This document shows positions 8,644 to 17,713 of a stretch of 64,000 bases of DNA, piece after piece. A model generated the notes under the pieces. That model was not told where the DNA came from. It saw nothing but the letters and a program-made list of their open reading frames with translations, and made no database searches. Position numbers and translations under genes: made by a program. This DNA is from Reyranella sp. Lineage in GTDB: Bacteria; Pseudomonadota; Alphaproteobacteria; Reyranellales; Reyranellaceae. Numbering within the stretch: position 1 is the first letter of the stretch; each line of letters begins with the position of its first letter. The stretch spans positions 240,154 to 304,153 of the forward strand of contig NZ_SCVC01000036.1 of NCBI RefSeq assembly GCF_004297405.1. The letters run 5' to 3'.

Positions 8644-9780
8644 ATGGTAAGACTTCTCATGCTTGCGCTGGCAGTGCTTGCATTCGCTGCGCCCCTACAC
8701 GCGCAGGAAGCGAAGAACTGCGGCATGCCTGCCGACATCGGCGACGGCTGGAGCCTGGCCACACCGGCCGACGTCGGGATCGACGCCGACCGCCTCTGCG
8801 ATCTCGACAAGCTCATTGCCCAATGGCCGGACGCCAACATCCATGCGGTGGTCGTCGTTCGCCACGGCAAGCTGGTGATGGAGCGCTACTACACCGGCAC
8901 GGACCAGCGCTGGGGCATGCCTCTCGGCAAGGTCGATTACGCCGCCGACGTGAAGCACGACCTGCGGTCGATCTCCAAGAGCGTCACCTCTCTTTTGGTC
9001 GGGATCGCGTTGGCAGAAGGAAAGTTCCCCGCGCTCGACTCGTCCGTGTTCGAAGCGTTTCCAGAGTTCGCCCACCTCGGCACGCCTGAGAAGATGAAGA
9101 TCACGTTTCGTCATCTGCTGACCATGGCCTCGGGGCTGAAATGGGACGAGACCACGCCCTACAGCAATCCGGCGAACAGCGAGCGCAAGCTCATCGCTTC
9201 CGCAGATCCTGTCCGCTACGTACTGGAGCAACCGCTCGCGGCGCCTCCGGGCACGGTCTACAACTACAGCGGCGGCGACACGATGCTGCTCGCCATGGCG
9301 CTGGAAAAGACGACGGGTCGTCGTCTCGATGACTATGCGCGGGAGAAGCTGTTCGGCCCGCTGGGCATCGTGGACTTCGAGTGGGTCGAGATGCCGCTCA
9401 ACCGCAAACTGGCCGCCGCTTCGGGTTTGCGACTTCGGGCACGGGATAGCGCCAAGCTCGGCCAGCTCCTGCTGACCGACGGACAATGGAACGGCAAGCA
9501 GGTCCTTCCCAAGGGGTGGGCGGCAGAGTCGCTGAAGCCATCGATCAACGGCGATGGGCTCTACTTCTACGGTTATCAATGGTGGCTGGGACGCACCCTG
9601 CTTCGTGGCCGCGACCTCAAATGGTCAGCCGGCTTCGGCTATGGCGGTCAGCGGCTCTATGCTCAACCCGACCTCGGCCTCGTTGTGATGATCAACGGCG
9701 GCCACTATGGCGGGCCGCTGCAGGGCATCATCCCGTTCGCCATCTTCACGCGACTGGTCCTGCCGGCGACGAAGGACTGA
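8644..9780 (+). CDS. Exported serine hydrolase of the beta-lactamase/class C esterase family
   Basis: This 378-residue protein has an N-terminal signal peptide (MVRLLMLALAVLAFAAPLHA, cleavage likely after AHA/QE), so it is periplasmic or secreted. The class C fold is shown by the S-x-x-K motif SISK (Ser109, Lys112), the second motif YNYSGGD, where Tyr-Ser-Gly replaces the classical Tyr-x-Asn, and a late GFGYGGQ segment in place of KTG. Members include esterases, D-aminopeptidases and penicillin-binding-protein-like hydrolases; true beta-lactamase activity is unlikely. It is divergent from the GST gene and convergent with the phosphodiesterase gene. Confidence 0.85.
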   Translation: MVRLLMLALAVLAFAAPLHAQEAKNCGMPADIGDGWSLATPADVGIDADRLCDLDKLIAQWPDANIHAVVVVRHGKLVMERYYTGTDQRWGMPLGKVDYAADVKHDLRSISKSVTSLLVGIALAEGKFPALDSSVFEAFPEFAHLGTPEKMKITFRHLLTMASGLKWDETTPYSNPANSERKLIASADPVRYVLEQPLAAPPGTVYNYSGGDTMLLAMALEKTTGRRLDDYAREKLFGPLGIVDFEWVEMPLNRKLAAASGLRLRARDSAKLGQLLLTDGQWNGKQVLPKGWAAESLKPSINGDGLYFYGYQWWLGRTLLRGRDLKWSAGFGYGGQRLYAQPDLGLVVMINGGHYGGPLQGIIPFAIFTRLVLPATKD

Positions 9781-9801
9781 CAACGCAGAGGCGATCAGGT
9801 C

Positions 9802-10605
9802 TCAACTGAACGGGCGCGGCCCTTCGTAAGATCCGACATAGCTCAGATGAGTGATCAGTCCAGTCGCTGGCCGCCACAGATGGAGTGCAATGCCCGGAGG
9901 GTCCATCGTCATCGAGAGCTTGGCGCCGGGGCGCATGTCCAGCGTGCCTTGATGGGCGGTGCTGGGGGCAATCGAGGCCATGGTGCCAGCCCAGCGCACC
10001 TGGATCGGGCGGTGGACGTGGCCACACAGCACGCGCTCGACGGTTCCGCGAGCCCTGACGATGTCAGCCAGCCGCTCCGCCCCTTCGTTGAGACGGGCTG
10101 CATCGAAGGCATAGATGCCGCAATCAAAGGGCGGATGATGCATGTAAAGAAGTGTCGGCTGGTCGCTCTCTTTCAGCCGCGCTTCCAGCCAGTCCAATCG
10201 CTCCTGACACAGGGCGCCAAACCCTTTGCCGGGCACCAGGGTGTCGAGAGCGATGAGGCGCAGCGGCAGGTCCTCGACGACATACTGAAGAAAGCCGCTG
10301 CGAGGCAGATAAGTGTGCTCCGAGAAGACTTCCCGCAACGGGTCGCGCGCGTCGTGATTGCCGGGAATGAGGTAGAACGGCATGCGCAGAGCCGACAACA
10401 TACGCTTGAGGTTTTCGTACTCCTCGGGCTTGCCGCCATCCACCAGATCACCCGTCACAAGGGCGATATCCGGACTCGGATCGAGCGCGTTCACATGCGC
10501 CACGGCGCGCTCGAGATAGCCTTGCGTGTCGATCCGGCCGTAGAGCAGTTCGCCCGGCTTCTTGATGTGCATGTCGGAGATCTGGGCAATCAGCATCGCA
10601 TCCAT
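9802..10605 (-). CDS. Metallophosphoesterase, CpdA-like cyclic-nucleotide phosphodiesterase family
   Basis: This 267-residue class III phosphodiesterase carries the full di-metal motif set: AQISDMHIK (D-x-H), TGDLVDGG (GD), PGNHDARD (GNHD), a helix with MHHPP, and the closing GHVHRP. The length and order match CpdA/GpdQ-like proteins that hydrolyse cAMP or glycerophosphodiesters. Translation may start at the given Met or three codons later (MLIAQISD). It lies 16 bp downstream of the NAD synthetase gene on the same strand. No signal peptide is seen. The substrate is uncertain. Confidence 0.85.
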   Translation of the reverse strand: MDAMLIAQISDMHIKKPGELLYGRIDTQGYLERAVAHVNALDPSPDIALVTGDLVDGGKPEEYENLKRMLSALRMPFYLIPGNHDARDPLREVFSEHTYLPRSGFLQYVVEDLPLRLIALDTLVPGKGFGALCQERLDWLEARLKESDQPTLLYMHHPPFDCGIYAFDAARLNEGAERLADIVRARGTVERVLCGHVHRPIQVRWAGTMASIAPSTAHQGTLDMRPGAKLSMTMDPPGIALHLWRPATGLITHLSYVGSYEGPRPFS

Positions 10606-10621
10606 CCACTCTGTCTTTTTG

Positions 10622-12277
10622 TCAGCCGAGGAAGCCGTTCACGATCGGATAGCGCCGTTCACGGCTGATGTTACGTGAGGTAATCTTGACGCCAGGCGGC
10701 GCCTGACGTCGCTTGTATTCCGCCCCTTCCAGTAGCCGCCACACGCGATCCACGACCGCCGGATCATGGCCCTCCTGCGCGAGATCGGCTGTGCTGAGGT
10801 CACGTTCGATCAAGCCATTCAGGAGGGCGTCGAGGACAGGATAAGGTGGCAGCGAATCGGAGTCCTTCTGGTCCGGCCGCAGCTCGGCCGACGGCGGCTT
10901 GTCGATGATGCGCGCGGGGATCACCGTGCCGGCCTTGCCGAGGGCGCCTTGCGGCAAGTGCTTGTTGCGCCAGCGGCAAAGCTCGAACACCGTCGTCTTG
11001 TAGACGTCCTTCAACACATTGAAGCCGCCGCACATGTCGCCGTAGAGCGTGGCGTAACCCACGGCCATCTCCGACTTGTTGCCGGTGGTGACGACCATGC
11101 CGCCAAGCTTGTTGGACACGGCCATCAAGGTAACGCCGCGGGCGCGGCTCTGGATGTTCTCTTCCGTGACATCCTCGGCGCGATTGCCGAACAGCGGCGT
11201 CAGCATGCCGCGAAACGCCTCCATGGCGGGGCCGATGTCGACGATGTCGTAACGGATGCCGATGGCGCGTGCGCAGGCCTCGGCGTCTTCCAGTGAGTCC
11301 CGGCTGGTATAAGGCGACGGCATCATGATCGCGTGCACGCGCTCGGGCCCCAGGGCATCGGCTGCTACTGCCGCCGTGATCGCCGAATCGACGCCCCCGG
11401 AAAGGCCGATCACCACCGAGGGGAAGCCGGTCTTGTTCACATAGTCGCGCAGGCCCAGCACCATCGCCCGGTAGATCGATTCGATGTCGCTCATCTCCAG
11501 CTCGATCGGACCGGGCAGGCATTCCCAACCGGATGGGCCACGGCGGAACTCGATCGTCGCCACCTGTTCGGCGAAGGAAGCCAGCTTGACCTTCAGCGCC
11601 CGGTCGGCCCCCAGCGCAAACGAGCCGCCATCGAAGATCAGCTCGTCCTGGCCGCCGACCTGGTTGAGGTAGACGAAGGGCAAGCCGCTCTCGACCACAC
11701 GTTTGACGCCGAGCTGCACGCGCACGTCGGTCTTGCCGACTTCGTAGGGCGAACCATTTGGCACCAGGATGATCTCGCCGCCGGTCTCGGTAATGCATTC
11801 GACGACGTCGGGCGTCCACATATCCTCGCAGATCGGCACACCGATGCGCACGCCCTTGAAGACCAGCGGCCCCGGCATCGGCCCCGGCGCAAAGACACGC
11901 TTGTCGTCGAACACGCCATAGTTCGGCAGATCGACCTTGAAGCGCTTGCCGATGATCTCGCCCTTGTCGAGAGCGATGATGGCGTTGTGCAGCTTGTCGC
12001 CCTCGCGCCACGGCGTGGTGACGAACAACGCCGGGCCGCCGTCCTGCGTGTCGGCGCGCAGGGCTTCGACCGCCTCGTGGCAAGCCTTCTGGAAAGCAGG
12101 CTTCAGCACCAGGTCTTCGGCCGGATAACCCGACAGCACCGTCTCCGCGCAAAGCACCAGTTCGGCGCCCTGCGAGGCCGCCTCCGCGCGCGCCGCGCGC
12201 ACTTTGGCGAGGTTGCCCGCCACATCGCCGACCTTGGGATTGAGCTGCGCCAGACCGACTTTGAGAGCGTTCGTCAT
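10622..12277 (-). CDS. nadE: Glutamine-dependent NAD+ synthetase
   Basis: This 551-residue enzyme has two domains. The N-terminal nitrilase-like glutaminase domain carries the Glu-Lys-Cys triad regions (LVLCAETVLSGYPAEDL, KRFKVDLPNYGVF, IGVPICEDMW). The C-terminal synthetase domain has the ATP pyrophosphatase loop VIGLSGGVDSA and TTGNKSEMAVGY. It makes NAD+ from deamido-NAD+, ATP and glutamine-derived ammonia as the last step of NAD synthesis. I start it at ATG 12277 (MTNALKVGLAQLNP) because the nitrilase domain begins there; a 37-residue Arg-rich upstream extension looks spurious. It is the first of two closely spaced minus-strand genes with the phosphodiesterase. Confidence 0.95.
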   Translation of the reverse strand: MTNALKVGLAQLNPKVGDVAGNLAKVRAARAEAASQGAELVLCAETVLSGYPAEDLVLKPAFQKACHEAVEALRADTQDGGPALFVTTPWREGDKLHNAIIALDKGEIIGKRFKVDLPNYGVFDDKRVFAPGPMPGPLVFKGVRIGVPICEDMWTPDVVECITETGGEIILVPNGSPYEVGKTDVRVQLGVKRVVESGLPFVYLNQVGGQDELIFDGGSFALGADRALKVKLASFAEQVATIEFRRGPSGWECLPGPIELEMSDIESIYRAMVLGLRDYVNKTGFPSVVIGLSGGVDSAITAAVAADALGPERVHAIMMPSPYTSRDSLEDAEACARAIGIRYDIVDIGPAMEAFRGMLTPLFGNRAEDVTEENIQSRARGVTLMAVSNKLGGMVVTTGNKSEMAVGYATLYGDMCGGFNVLKDVYKTTVFELCRWRNKHLPQGALGKAGTVIPARIIDKPPSAELRPDQKDSDSLPPYPVLDALLNGLIERDLSTADLAQEGHDPAVVDRVWRLLEGAEYKRRQAPPGVKITSRNISRERRYPIVNGFLG

Positions 12278-12311
12278 TTGCAAACCATAGTGCCGAGTTT
12301 CGAGCGCGAAT

Positions 12312-13535
12312 TCATCTCTCCGACGTCGCCGGCACAAGCGCATAGGTGGCCGCCGCGGCAAGGACCGACGCCAAGGCGGCGGTAGCAAACGCCAGGGATG
12401 GAGAATGCATCACGATGACGCCACCGATGGCAGAGCCCAGCGGCAAACCGGACATGTTGAAGCTCATCGAGACGGCGAGCACACGGCCCAACCATCCCGG
12501 ATCGGTACGCCGTTGCCGGAGCGAAAGCACGCCGACATCGACGGGACCTTCCACGAAGCCCACCAGAACCAGACCAATCGCCAAACCGACGAGGCCGAAA
12601 CTGGCGCTCACCGGAAAGATTGCGACTGCCGTGGCGAGCGCACCGATCGCGATGAACTGCCGCTCGCGGTCGACAGTACGAAGGTGTCCGGCGAAAAGCG
12701 CGCCGAGCCCCCCAGCGAGGCCAGCCGCGGCCCACAGGCCGCCCACCACCGTGTCCGCACGGGCGCCCGTTCCCAGCTCCTTCATCACCACCACGGGAAC
12801 GGCGACCACGAGAATGCCCCAGCTCACCTGGAACAAGGCATAGGAGATGGCGAGACCACGGAGAGACGTGTGCCTCACGAAGTAGATCACGCCGGCCACG
12901 GCGTCTCCGATCAAAGGCCCAGTCGATGCGGCGTGGCCATTGGACGTGCGGCGTATGAGGGGCACGAGACTGACGGCCGCTGCCGCGTAGAGAAGCACGA
13001 TCGCCAGCAGAGTCGTCTGCGAACCGGCGAAGCCAAACAGCAATCCCGCGACGGCGGGCCCGGCAACATTGATGAGAGCGTAGCTGCTGGTATCCAATGC
13101 ATTGGCCAGATCCAACGCGTCCTTCGGGACCAGGCGCGGGATCAGGACGCGAATGCCGGCAGTACCGAGCGGGCTCGTGAGGGAGTAGAGCGTCACCAGC
13201 GTCAGCAATAGTGGCTCGGTGACCGAGCCTGCGACGTCGGCGAGACCGAGTGCCAGGAGCAGCAACGCGCTCGCCGCCATGTCGATGACGATCGCCTTCG
13301 CCGCGCCGAGACGATCGAGCAACGCCCCAGCCAGGGGGCTGATCAGCAGTCCCGGCGCCATCGAGGCGAACGCCACCCATCCCGCCAGCGCTGGAGAACC
13401 GAAGCGGTCCAGGACGTAGAGGACGATGGCCAGCGAGAAGATGCGGCCGGCCAGGCGCGACAGGCAGGCCGCCAGAAACAGTTCGGGCATGCCATCCAGG
13501 CGCAGCAGCCGCCCATAGGAAAGAGGTTCGGTCAA
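12312..13535 (-). CDS. MFS transporter
   Basis: This 407-residue integral membrane protein has about twelve hydrophobic segments and the halved layout of the major facilitator superfamily. The early loop reads DRFGSPALAGW rather than a strict GxLaDrxGrr motif, and the second loop has PLAGALLDRLGAAKAIVID, a good motif-A match. It begins at TTG 13535 (MTEPLSYGRLLRLDGMPELF). Resemblance to multidrug or enterobactin-type exporters is general only. It lies 34 bp upstream of nadE on the same strand and 28 bp after the RidA-like gene, so the three could be one transcript. The substrate is unknown. Confidence 0.82.
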   Translation of the reverse strand: MTEPLSYGRLLRLDGMPELFLAACLSRLAGRIFSLAIVLYVLDRFGSPALAGWVAFASMAPGLLISPLAGALLDRLGAAKAIVIDMAASALLLLALGLADVAGSVTEPLLLTLVTLYSLTSPLGTAGIRVLIPRLVPKDALDLANALDTSSYALINVAGPAVAGLLFGFAGSQTTLLAIVLLYAAAAVSLVPLIRRTSNGHAASTGPLIGDAVAGVIYFVRHTSLRGLAISYALFQVSWGILVVAVPVVVMKELGTGARADTVVGGLWAAAGLAGGLGALFAGHLRTVDRERQFIAIGALATAVAIFPVSASFGLVGLAIGLVLVGFVEGPVDVGVLSLRQRRTDPGWLGRVLAVSMSFNMSGLPLGSAIGGVIVMHSPSLAFATAALASVLAAAATYALVPATSER

Positions 13536-13563
13536 CGCGCTACGCCTGGACGGACAGGTCGAT

Positions 13564-13947
13564 CTACTTCGCTGCGACGACCTCGATCTCGACCATCATG
13601 CCGGGATCGGCAAGACCGGAGACGATCACCAGCGTCGACGCAGGATAGGGCTCGCCGATGAAGCGGCCGCGGACTTCGCGATAAGCCGTCATGTAGCGAG
13701 CATCGGTGATGAAGCCCGTGATCTTGACGATGTCCTTGTAGCCCATGCCGGCGCTCTTCAGGACCTGGCCGATGTTCTTCCAGGTAAGCTCGACCTGCTT
13801 CTCGATGCCTGCGCCGAGCTTGCCCTTGGAATCGACGCCGACCTGGCCCGAGACGTAGAGCAGGCGTGCGTTCGGGGCGACTTCGGCCCCCAAGCTGTAT
13901 TTGCCCGCCAGTGCGACAGACTTTGGATTGTGGAACTTGATGGCCAT
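13564..13947 (-). CDS. RidA/YjgF/UK114-family protein lacking the canonical Arg
   Basis: This 127-residue protein has the RidA fold signatures: YSLGAEVAPNARLLYVSGQV early, DIVKITGFITDARYM in the middle, and a C-terminal MVEIEVVAAK. Classical RidA hydrolyses reactive enamine/imine products of PLP enzymes using the Arg of its F-P-A-R-S motif. Here the equivalent segment is YPASTLVIV, so that Arg is replaced by Ser, as in other Rid subfamilies of unclear function. I start at ATG 13947 (MAIKFHNPKS), 4 bp after a GGGGGAGG ribosome site. It is divergent from trmFO with a 58-bp gap. Confidence 0.85.
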   Translation of the reverse strand: MAIKFHNPKSVALAGKYSLGAEVAPNARLLYVSGQVGVDSKGKLGAGIEKQVELTWKNIGQVLKSAGMGYKDIVKITGFITDARYMTAYREVRGRFIGEPYPASTLVIVSGLADPGMMVEIEVVAAK

Positions 13948-14005
13948 TGGGCCCTCCCCCATTTATAGGTTCGCGAAGGAGGCGCACGGTTTCAGGTCGG
14001 ATGGG

Positions 14006-15364
14006 ATGACGTCAAGCATCAAGAGCGTTCATATCGTCGGTGGCGGGCTCGCGGGCAGCGAAGCGGCCTGGCAACTCGCGTCCGCCGGCGTTCCCGTCGT
14101 GCTGCACGAGATGCGGCCGGTGCGTGGCACCGAAGCCCATCTTACCGACAGCCTGGCTGAGCTCGTCTGCTCCAACTCCTTCCGCTCCGATGATGCGCAG
14201 AACAACGCCGTCGGCCTCCTGCACGAGGAGATGCGGCGCGCCGGCTCGCTGATCATGCGGGCGGCCGACCAGCACAAGCTGCCAGCCGGCGGCGCCTTGG
14301 CCGTCGATCGTCATGGCTTCTCTGCGGCGGTGCAGAAAGCACTGCTCGCCCACCCGCTGGTGACTTTGGAGCGCAGCGAGGTGGCGGGCCTGCCGCCCGA
14401 GGCCTGGGACAGCGTCATCATCGCCACCGGCCCCCTCACCTCGCCTGCCCTGGCGGAAGCGATCAGCAAACTCACCGGCCAGGAGTCGCTGGCCTTCTTC
14501 GACGCCATCGCGCCGATCGTCCACTACGAAAGCATCGATCTCTCCATCGCCTGGAAGCAGTCGCGCTACGACAAGGGCGGCCCGGCAGGCGACGGAGCTG
14601 ACTACCTCAACTGCCCGATGAGCAAGGTCGAGTACGAGGCGTTCGTCGCGGCCCTTCTGGCCGGCGAGAAGACCGAGTTCAAGGAGTGGGAAGCCAACAC
14701 GCCCTACTTCCAGGGCTGCCAGCCGATCGAAGTGATCGCAGCGACCGGCCCGCAGACGCTGCGCTTCGGCCCCATGAAGCCGGTGGGCCTGCGCGATCCA
14801 CGGACCGGCCATCGCCCGTGGGCAGTGGTGCAGCTCCGCCAGGACAATGCCCTCGGAACCCTGTGGAACATCGTGGGCTTCCAGACCAAGCTGAAGCACG
14901 GCGAACAGACCCGCGTCTTCCGCACCATCCCCGGCCTGCAGAACGCCGAGTTCGCGCGGCTGGGCGGACTGCATCGCAACACCTTCCTGAACAGCCCGCG
15001 TCTGCTCGATGCCACCCTCCGGTTGAAGGCGATGCCGCGGCTCCGGTTCGCCGGCCAGATCACTGGCTGCGAGGGTTATGTCGAAAGCGCCGCCGTCGGC
15101 CTCCTGACCGGTCGCTTTGCCGCCGCTGAGCGTATGGGCCGGACGCAAGGGCCGCCGCCGTCCACCACGGCGATGGGTGCCCTGCTGAGCCACATTACGG
15201 GTGGCGCCGACGCCACGACCTTCCAGCCGATGAACGTCAACTTCGGCCTCTTCCCGCCGATCGAGGGCACGCTGCGTGGCAAGGAACGCAAGCAGGCGCT
15301 CAGCGCACGGGCGTTGCACGACTTCGACGAGTGGCTGAAGCCTACTCCACTCGCAGCGGAGTGA
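14006..15364 (+). CDS. trmFO: Methylenetetrahydrofolate--tRNA-(uracil-54-C5)-methyltransferase
   Basis: This 452-residue flavoprotein has an N-terminal FAD site (VHIVGGGLAGSEAAWQLA), the TrmFO blocks VVLHEMRP, ELVCSNSFRSDD and LLHEEMRRAGSLIM, and the C-terminal region with GQITGCEGYVESAA. TrmFO methylates U54 of tRNA using methylenetetrahydrofolate and FADH2 and is found where the SAM-dependent TrmA is absent. The start is ATG 14006 (MTSSIKSVHIVGG). An in-frame extension back to 13901 would run through the divergent RidA-like gene and is not credible. The length and motifs look intact. Confidence 0.96.
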   Translation: MTSSIKSVHIVGGGLAGSEAAWQLASAGVPVVLHEMRPVRGTEAHLTDSLAELVCSNSFRSDDAQNNAVGLLHEEMRRAGSLIMRAADQHKLPAGGALAVDRHGFSAAVQKALLAHPLVTLERSEVAGLPPEAWDSVIIATGPLTSPALAEAISKLTGQESLAFFDAIAPIVHYESIDLSIAWKQSRYDKGGPAGDGADYLNCPMSKVEYEAFVAALLAGEKTEFKEWEANTPYFQGCQPIEVIAATGPQTLRFGPMKPVGLRDPRTGHRPWAVVQLRQDNALGTLWNIVGFQTKLKHGEQTRVFRTIPGLQNAEFARLGGLHRNTFLNSPRLLDATLRLKAMPRLRFAGQITGCEGYVESAAVGLLTGRFAAAERMGRTQGPPPSTTAMGALLSHITGGADATTFQPMNVNFGLFPPIEGTLRGKERKQALSARALHDFDEWLKPTPLAAE

Positions 15365-15475
15365 AAGCGGCGCAATATTTCGTAATGTGTCGCAACACTG
15401 GGTAACCAATTGTTATTTCACATTGGCCCGGTGCTTCTATCAGATGCCGCCACCATCAATACGGCGGAGGTTGCC

Positions 15476-15760
15476 TTGCAGGCCACACATCATCTGGTCG
15501 CCGACACCGGTGCAGCACTGCAGCGTAGCGTGATCGGCGAGATCTTCCGCCTTCTGGCGCCCTATCAGGTCGCCGGGAAGGCCATCACCCCTCAGACCGT
15601 CATCTCGACCGGAACCACCGTCGACTCGCTCACGATCATGGACGTGATCATGGAGCTCGAGGATCGGTTCGACGTCACGATTCCCATGAACGTATCTGCA
15701 GGGATCGACACGATCGACCAGCTCGCCGAAGCCATCGTGGTCCAACGCGCCGGCCGCTGA
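15476..15760 (+). CDS. Free-standing acyl carrier protein-like protein
   Basis: A small protein (94 residues from the TTG at 15476) that resembles an acyl or peptidyl carrier protein. The phosphopantetheine site is TTVDSLTIMDVIMELEDRF, with the DSL serine, followed by the usual FDVTIP strand region and a C-terminal helix IDQLAEAIV. TTG 15476 is chosen because CGGAGG ends 5 bp before it; an in-frame TTG at 15410 would add 22 residues with no clear ribosome site. A carrier protein outside a fab cluster usually serves a dedicated pathway, but no synthase, ligase or transferase partner is adjacent. It lies between trmFO and a MATE exporter. Confidence 0.72.
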   Translation: MQATHHLVADTGAALQRSVIGEIFRLLAPYQVAGKAITPQTVISTGTTVDSLTIMDVIMELEDRFDVTIPMNVSAGIDTIDQLAEAIVVQRAGR

Positions 15761-15837
15761 GCGAAAGCAGAAACTATAAGCATGCGATGAGATAAGCTCG
15801 CGCGGTCCCGGTACATGACGTGCTAGAGACCGCGGCA

Positions 15838-17187
15838 ATGACTCCCGCAGAACGCCGGCAGATGATGCTGGCCGGGCCGATCGTGCCCACCATCCTCGTC
15901 CTCGCCATCCCCAACGTGCTGAACGTGGCCATGCAGAGCCTGGTCAGCATCGCCGACGGCTTCTTCATCGGCCAGCTCGGCACTGTCGATCTCGCAGCAC
16001 TGGCCCTCGTGTTCCCGACACAGATGACCCTGGGCATGATGTCGGCGGGCGCCATGGGCGGCGGCATCTCCTCCTCCGTGGCGCGGGCACTGGGCTCGGG
16101 TAACAAGGCGGCGGCCGAGGCAGCAGCGGCGCATGCGCTGGCCATCGCGCTCGGCATGGCCTCGCTGTTCGCCATCGTCTTCGTGGGCTTCGGCCGGCAG
16201 ATCTACGGTGCGTTGGGCGGCAGCGGCGCGGCCCTCGATCGCGCCGAGGCCTTCGCTACCATCCTCTTCCTGGGCTGCGGCGCCCACTGGATCGCCAATT
16301 CCATGGCCTCGGTGCTGCGCGGCACGGGCGACATGAAGACCCCTGGCCTCGCCCTGGTCGTGACCGGCGCGATCCAGATCCCGCTCACCGGAGCACTCAC
16401 CCTGGGATGGTTCGGCCTGCCCGCGCTCGGCATCCGTGGACCAGCGGTGGCTGCGGTCATCGCGTTCGCCATCGCCGCCGTCTGGATGCTCTCCAAGCTG
16501 ACGGGCGACAAGGCGGCGGTCCGTCTGCGCTGGCCTGTGAACGGGTTCAAGTGGCGAGCCTTCCGCGACATCCTGAAGGTCGGCCTCATCGCCTGCCTGG
16601 TGGTGATCCTGACCAACGGCACCGTGCTGGTCGTCACCGGTCTGATCGGCCGCGAAGGCGATGCGGCCATCGCCGGCTATGGCATCGGCAGCCGCCTGGA
16701 ATACATGCTGATCCCTATCAGCTTCGGCATTGGCGCCACGCTTACCGCGCTGGTCGGTACCAACATCGGCGCCCGACAACATGCCCGTGCTCAACGGATG
16801 GCCTGGACCGGCGCCTTCATGGCCGGCGGCATGGCCGCCGCCATCGGCATCATCGTGGCTATCTGGCCCGACCTGTGGCTCGGCCTGTTCACCACCGATC
16901 CCGGCGCACTGGCCTCGGGCCGCCACTACCTCACCATTGTCGGTCCGGCCTATGGTTTCTTCGGCGTCGCCATGGCGCTCTATTTTGCCTCCCAAGGCAC
17001 CGGCGAAATGTACTGGCCTGTCGGCGCCAACCTCACACGCATCACGATCGCCGGCGGCGGCAGTTTGCTGGCGCTGGACGCTTTCGGCTGGGGCGTGTCG
17101 GGCCTCTATGCCTGCGTCGCCATCGGCATCGTGGCCTTCTCGGCAGTACTGGCCTACTCGACCACGCGTCGGGCGTGGACGGGTTGA
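15838..17187 (+). CDS. MATE family efflux transporter
   Basis: This protein of about 449 residues has twelve predicted membrane segments in two similar halves, each starting with the MATE-type pattern (PIVPTILVLAIPNVLNVAMQSLV split by a short loop; DILKVGLIACLVVILTNGTV). MATE proteins expel cationic drugs or metabolites using Na+ or H+ gradients. ATG 15838 is preferred over GTG 15820; neither has a strong ribosome site. It lies 77 bp after the carrier-protein gene on the same strand and is convergent with the cupin gene. The substrate cannot be assigned. Confidence 0.9.
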   Translation: MTPAERRQMMLAGPIVPTILVLAIPNVLNVAMQSLVSIADGFFIGQLGTVDLAALALVFPTQMTLGMMSAGAMGGGISSSVARALGSGNKAAAEAAAAHALAIALGMASLFAIVFVGFGRQIYGALGGSGAALDRAEAFATILFLGCGAHWIANSMASVLRGTGDMKTPGLALVVTGAIQIPLTGALTLGWFGLPALGIRGPAVAAVIAFAIAAVWMLSKLTGDKAAVRLRWPVNGFKWRAFRDILKVGLIACLVVILTNGTVLVVTGLIGREGDAAIAGYGIGSRLEYMLIPISFGIGATLTALVGTNIGARQHARAQRMAWTGAFMAGGMAAAIGIIVAIWPDLWLGLFTTDPGALASGRHYLTIVGPAYGFFGVAMALYFASQGTGEMYWPVGANLTRITIAGGGSLLALDAFGWGVSGLYACVAIGIVAFSAVLAYSTTRRAWTG

Positions 17188-17197
17188 CGGGCGCCGC

Positions 17198-17650
17198 TTA
17201 TTTCCAGGGCGTCGGCATCGGGACAGGGCAAGGCCCCTCGACATCGACCGTCGTGAAATCGGCGGGGCTGACGATTTCGAGATATTCCATGTCGGGTGAG
17301 TAATCGAACAGGTAGTGCCGGATGCCCGGCCGCTGGTGGACGCAATCGCCCGTCTTCACCAGGGTCTCCTTGTCCTCGTACATGAAGCGCGCCCAGCCTT
17401 TCAGCATGATCACGATGTGGAAGCTGGCTTCATGCCGATGCCAGCCTGTTCCCTCCTCGGGCGCCATGTTGGCTTTCACGAGCTGGGCCACGACCTGGCC
17501 GTTGGTAGCGGCAGCGATGCCTAGATCGCGGTAGAGGAAGAAGTCGCGCAGGCCACCCGATTTGTAGTCGGTGTCGTCCTCGCCGATGTGCGAGAAGGCA
17601 GTGGCGGATGGGGTGATGGTGGTCGGCTTGCTAAGAGAGTCGACGCTCAT
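17198..17650 (-). CDS. Cupin-domain protein
   Basis: This 150-residue single-domain cupin has metal-binding motif 1 as GTGWHRHEASFHIVIMLKG (H-x-H with a further His) and motif 2 in QRPGIRHYLFDYS. Small cupins of this type are sugar- or acid-binding dioxygenases, isomerases or sensors, and the sequence does not show which. There is a short N-terminal extension of about 30 residues and no signal peptide. It is divergent from cobF (63-bp gap) and ends 10 bp from the convergent MATE gene. Confidence 0.8.
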   Translation of the reverse strand: MSVDSLSKPTTITPSATAFSHIGEDDTDYKSGGLRDFFLYRDLGIAAATNGQVVAQLVKANMAPEEGTGWHRHEASFHIVIMLKGWARFMYEDKETLVKTGDCVHQRPGIRHYLFDYSPDMEYLEIVSPADFTTVDVEGPCPVPMPTPWK

Positions 17651-17713
17651 GGCAACCTCCTGCTAGTTCCCCAGTAACTCTGCAATTTTTGTGCCGTAGA
17701 AGCGAGACGGACC

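Noticed and set aside
8644..9780. A beta-lactamase resistance gene.
   Set aside because: The SxxK serine is present, but the Tyr motif and KTG are altered, as in esterases and aminopeptidases of the class C fold.
12274..13380. A long minus-strand frame overlapping the MFS gene in another phase.
   Set aside because: Arg-rich translation with no membrane segments, while the alternate frame gives a twelve-helix transporter.
14012..15409. A 465-codon open frame antisense to trmFO.
   Set aside because: Shadow of a GC-rich gene: the translation is Arg/Gly/Ala-rich low-complexity with no family motifs, while the opposite strand encodes an intact TrmFO.
15823..17244. A 473-codon open frame antisense to the MATE gene.
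   Set aside because: Composition dominated by Asp, His, Gly and Gln without motifs; the sense strand has a clear membrane transporter.
17651..17713. Cobalamin riboswitch upstream of cobF.
   Set aside because: The gap to the divergent cupin gene is only 63 bp, too short for the element, and no B12-box-like sequence is visible.
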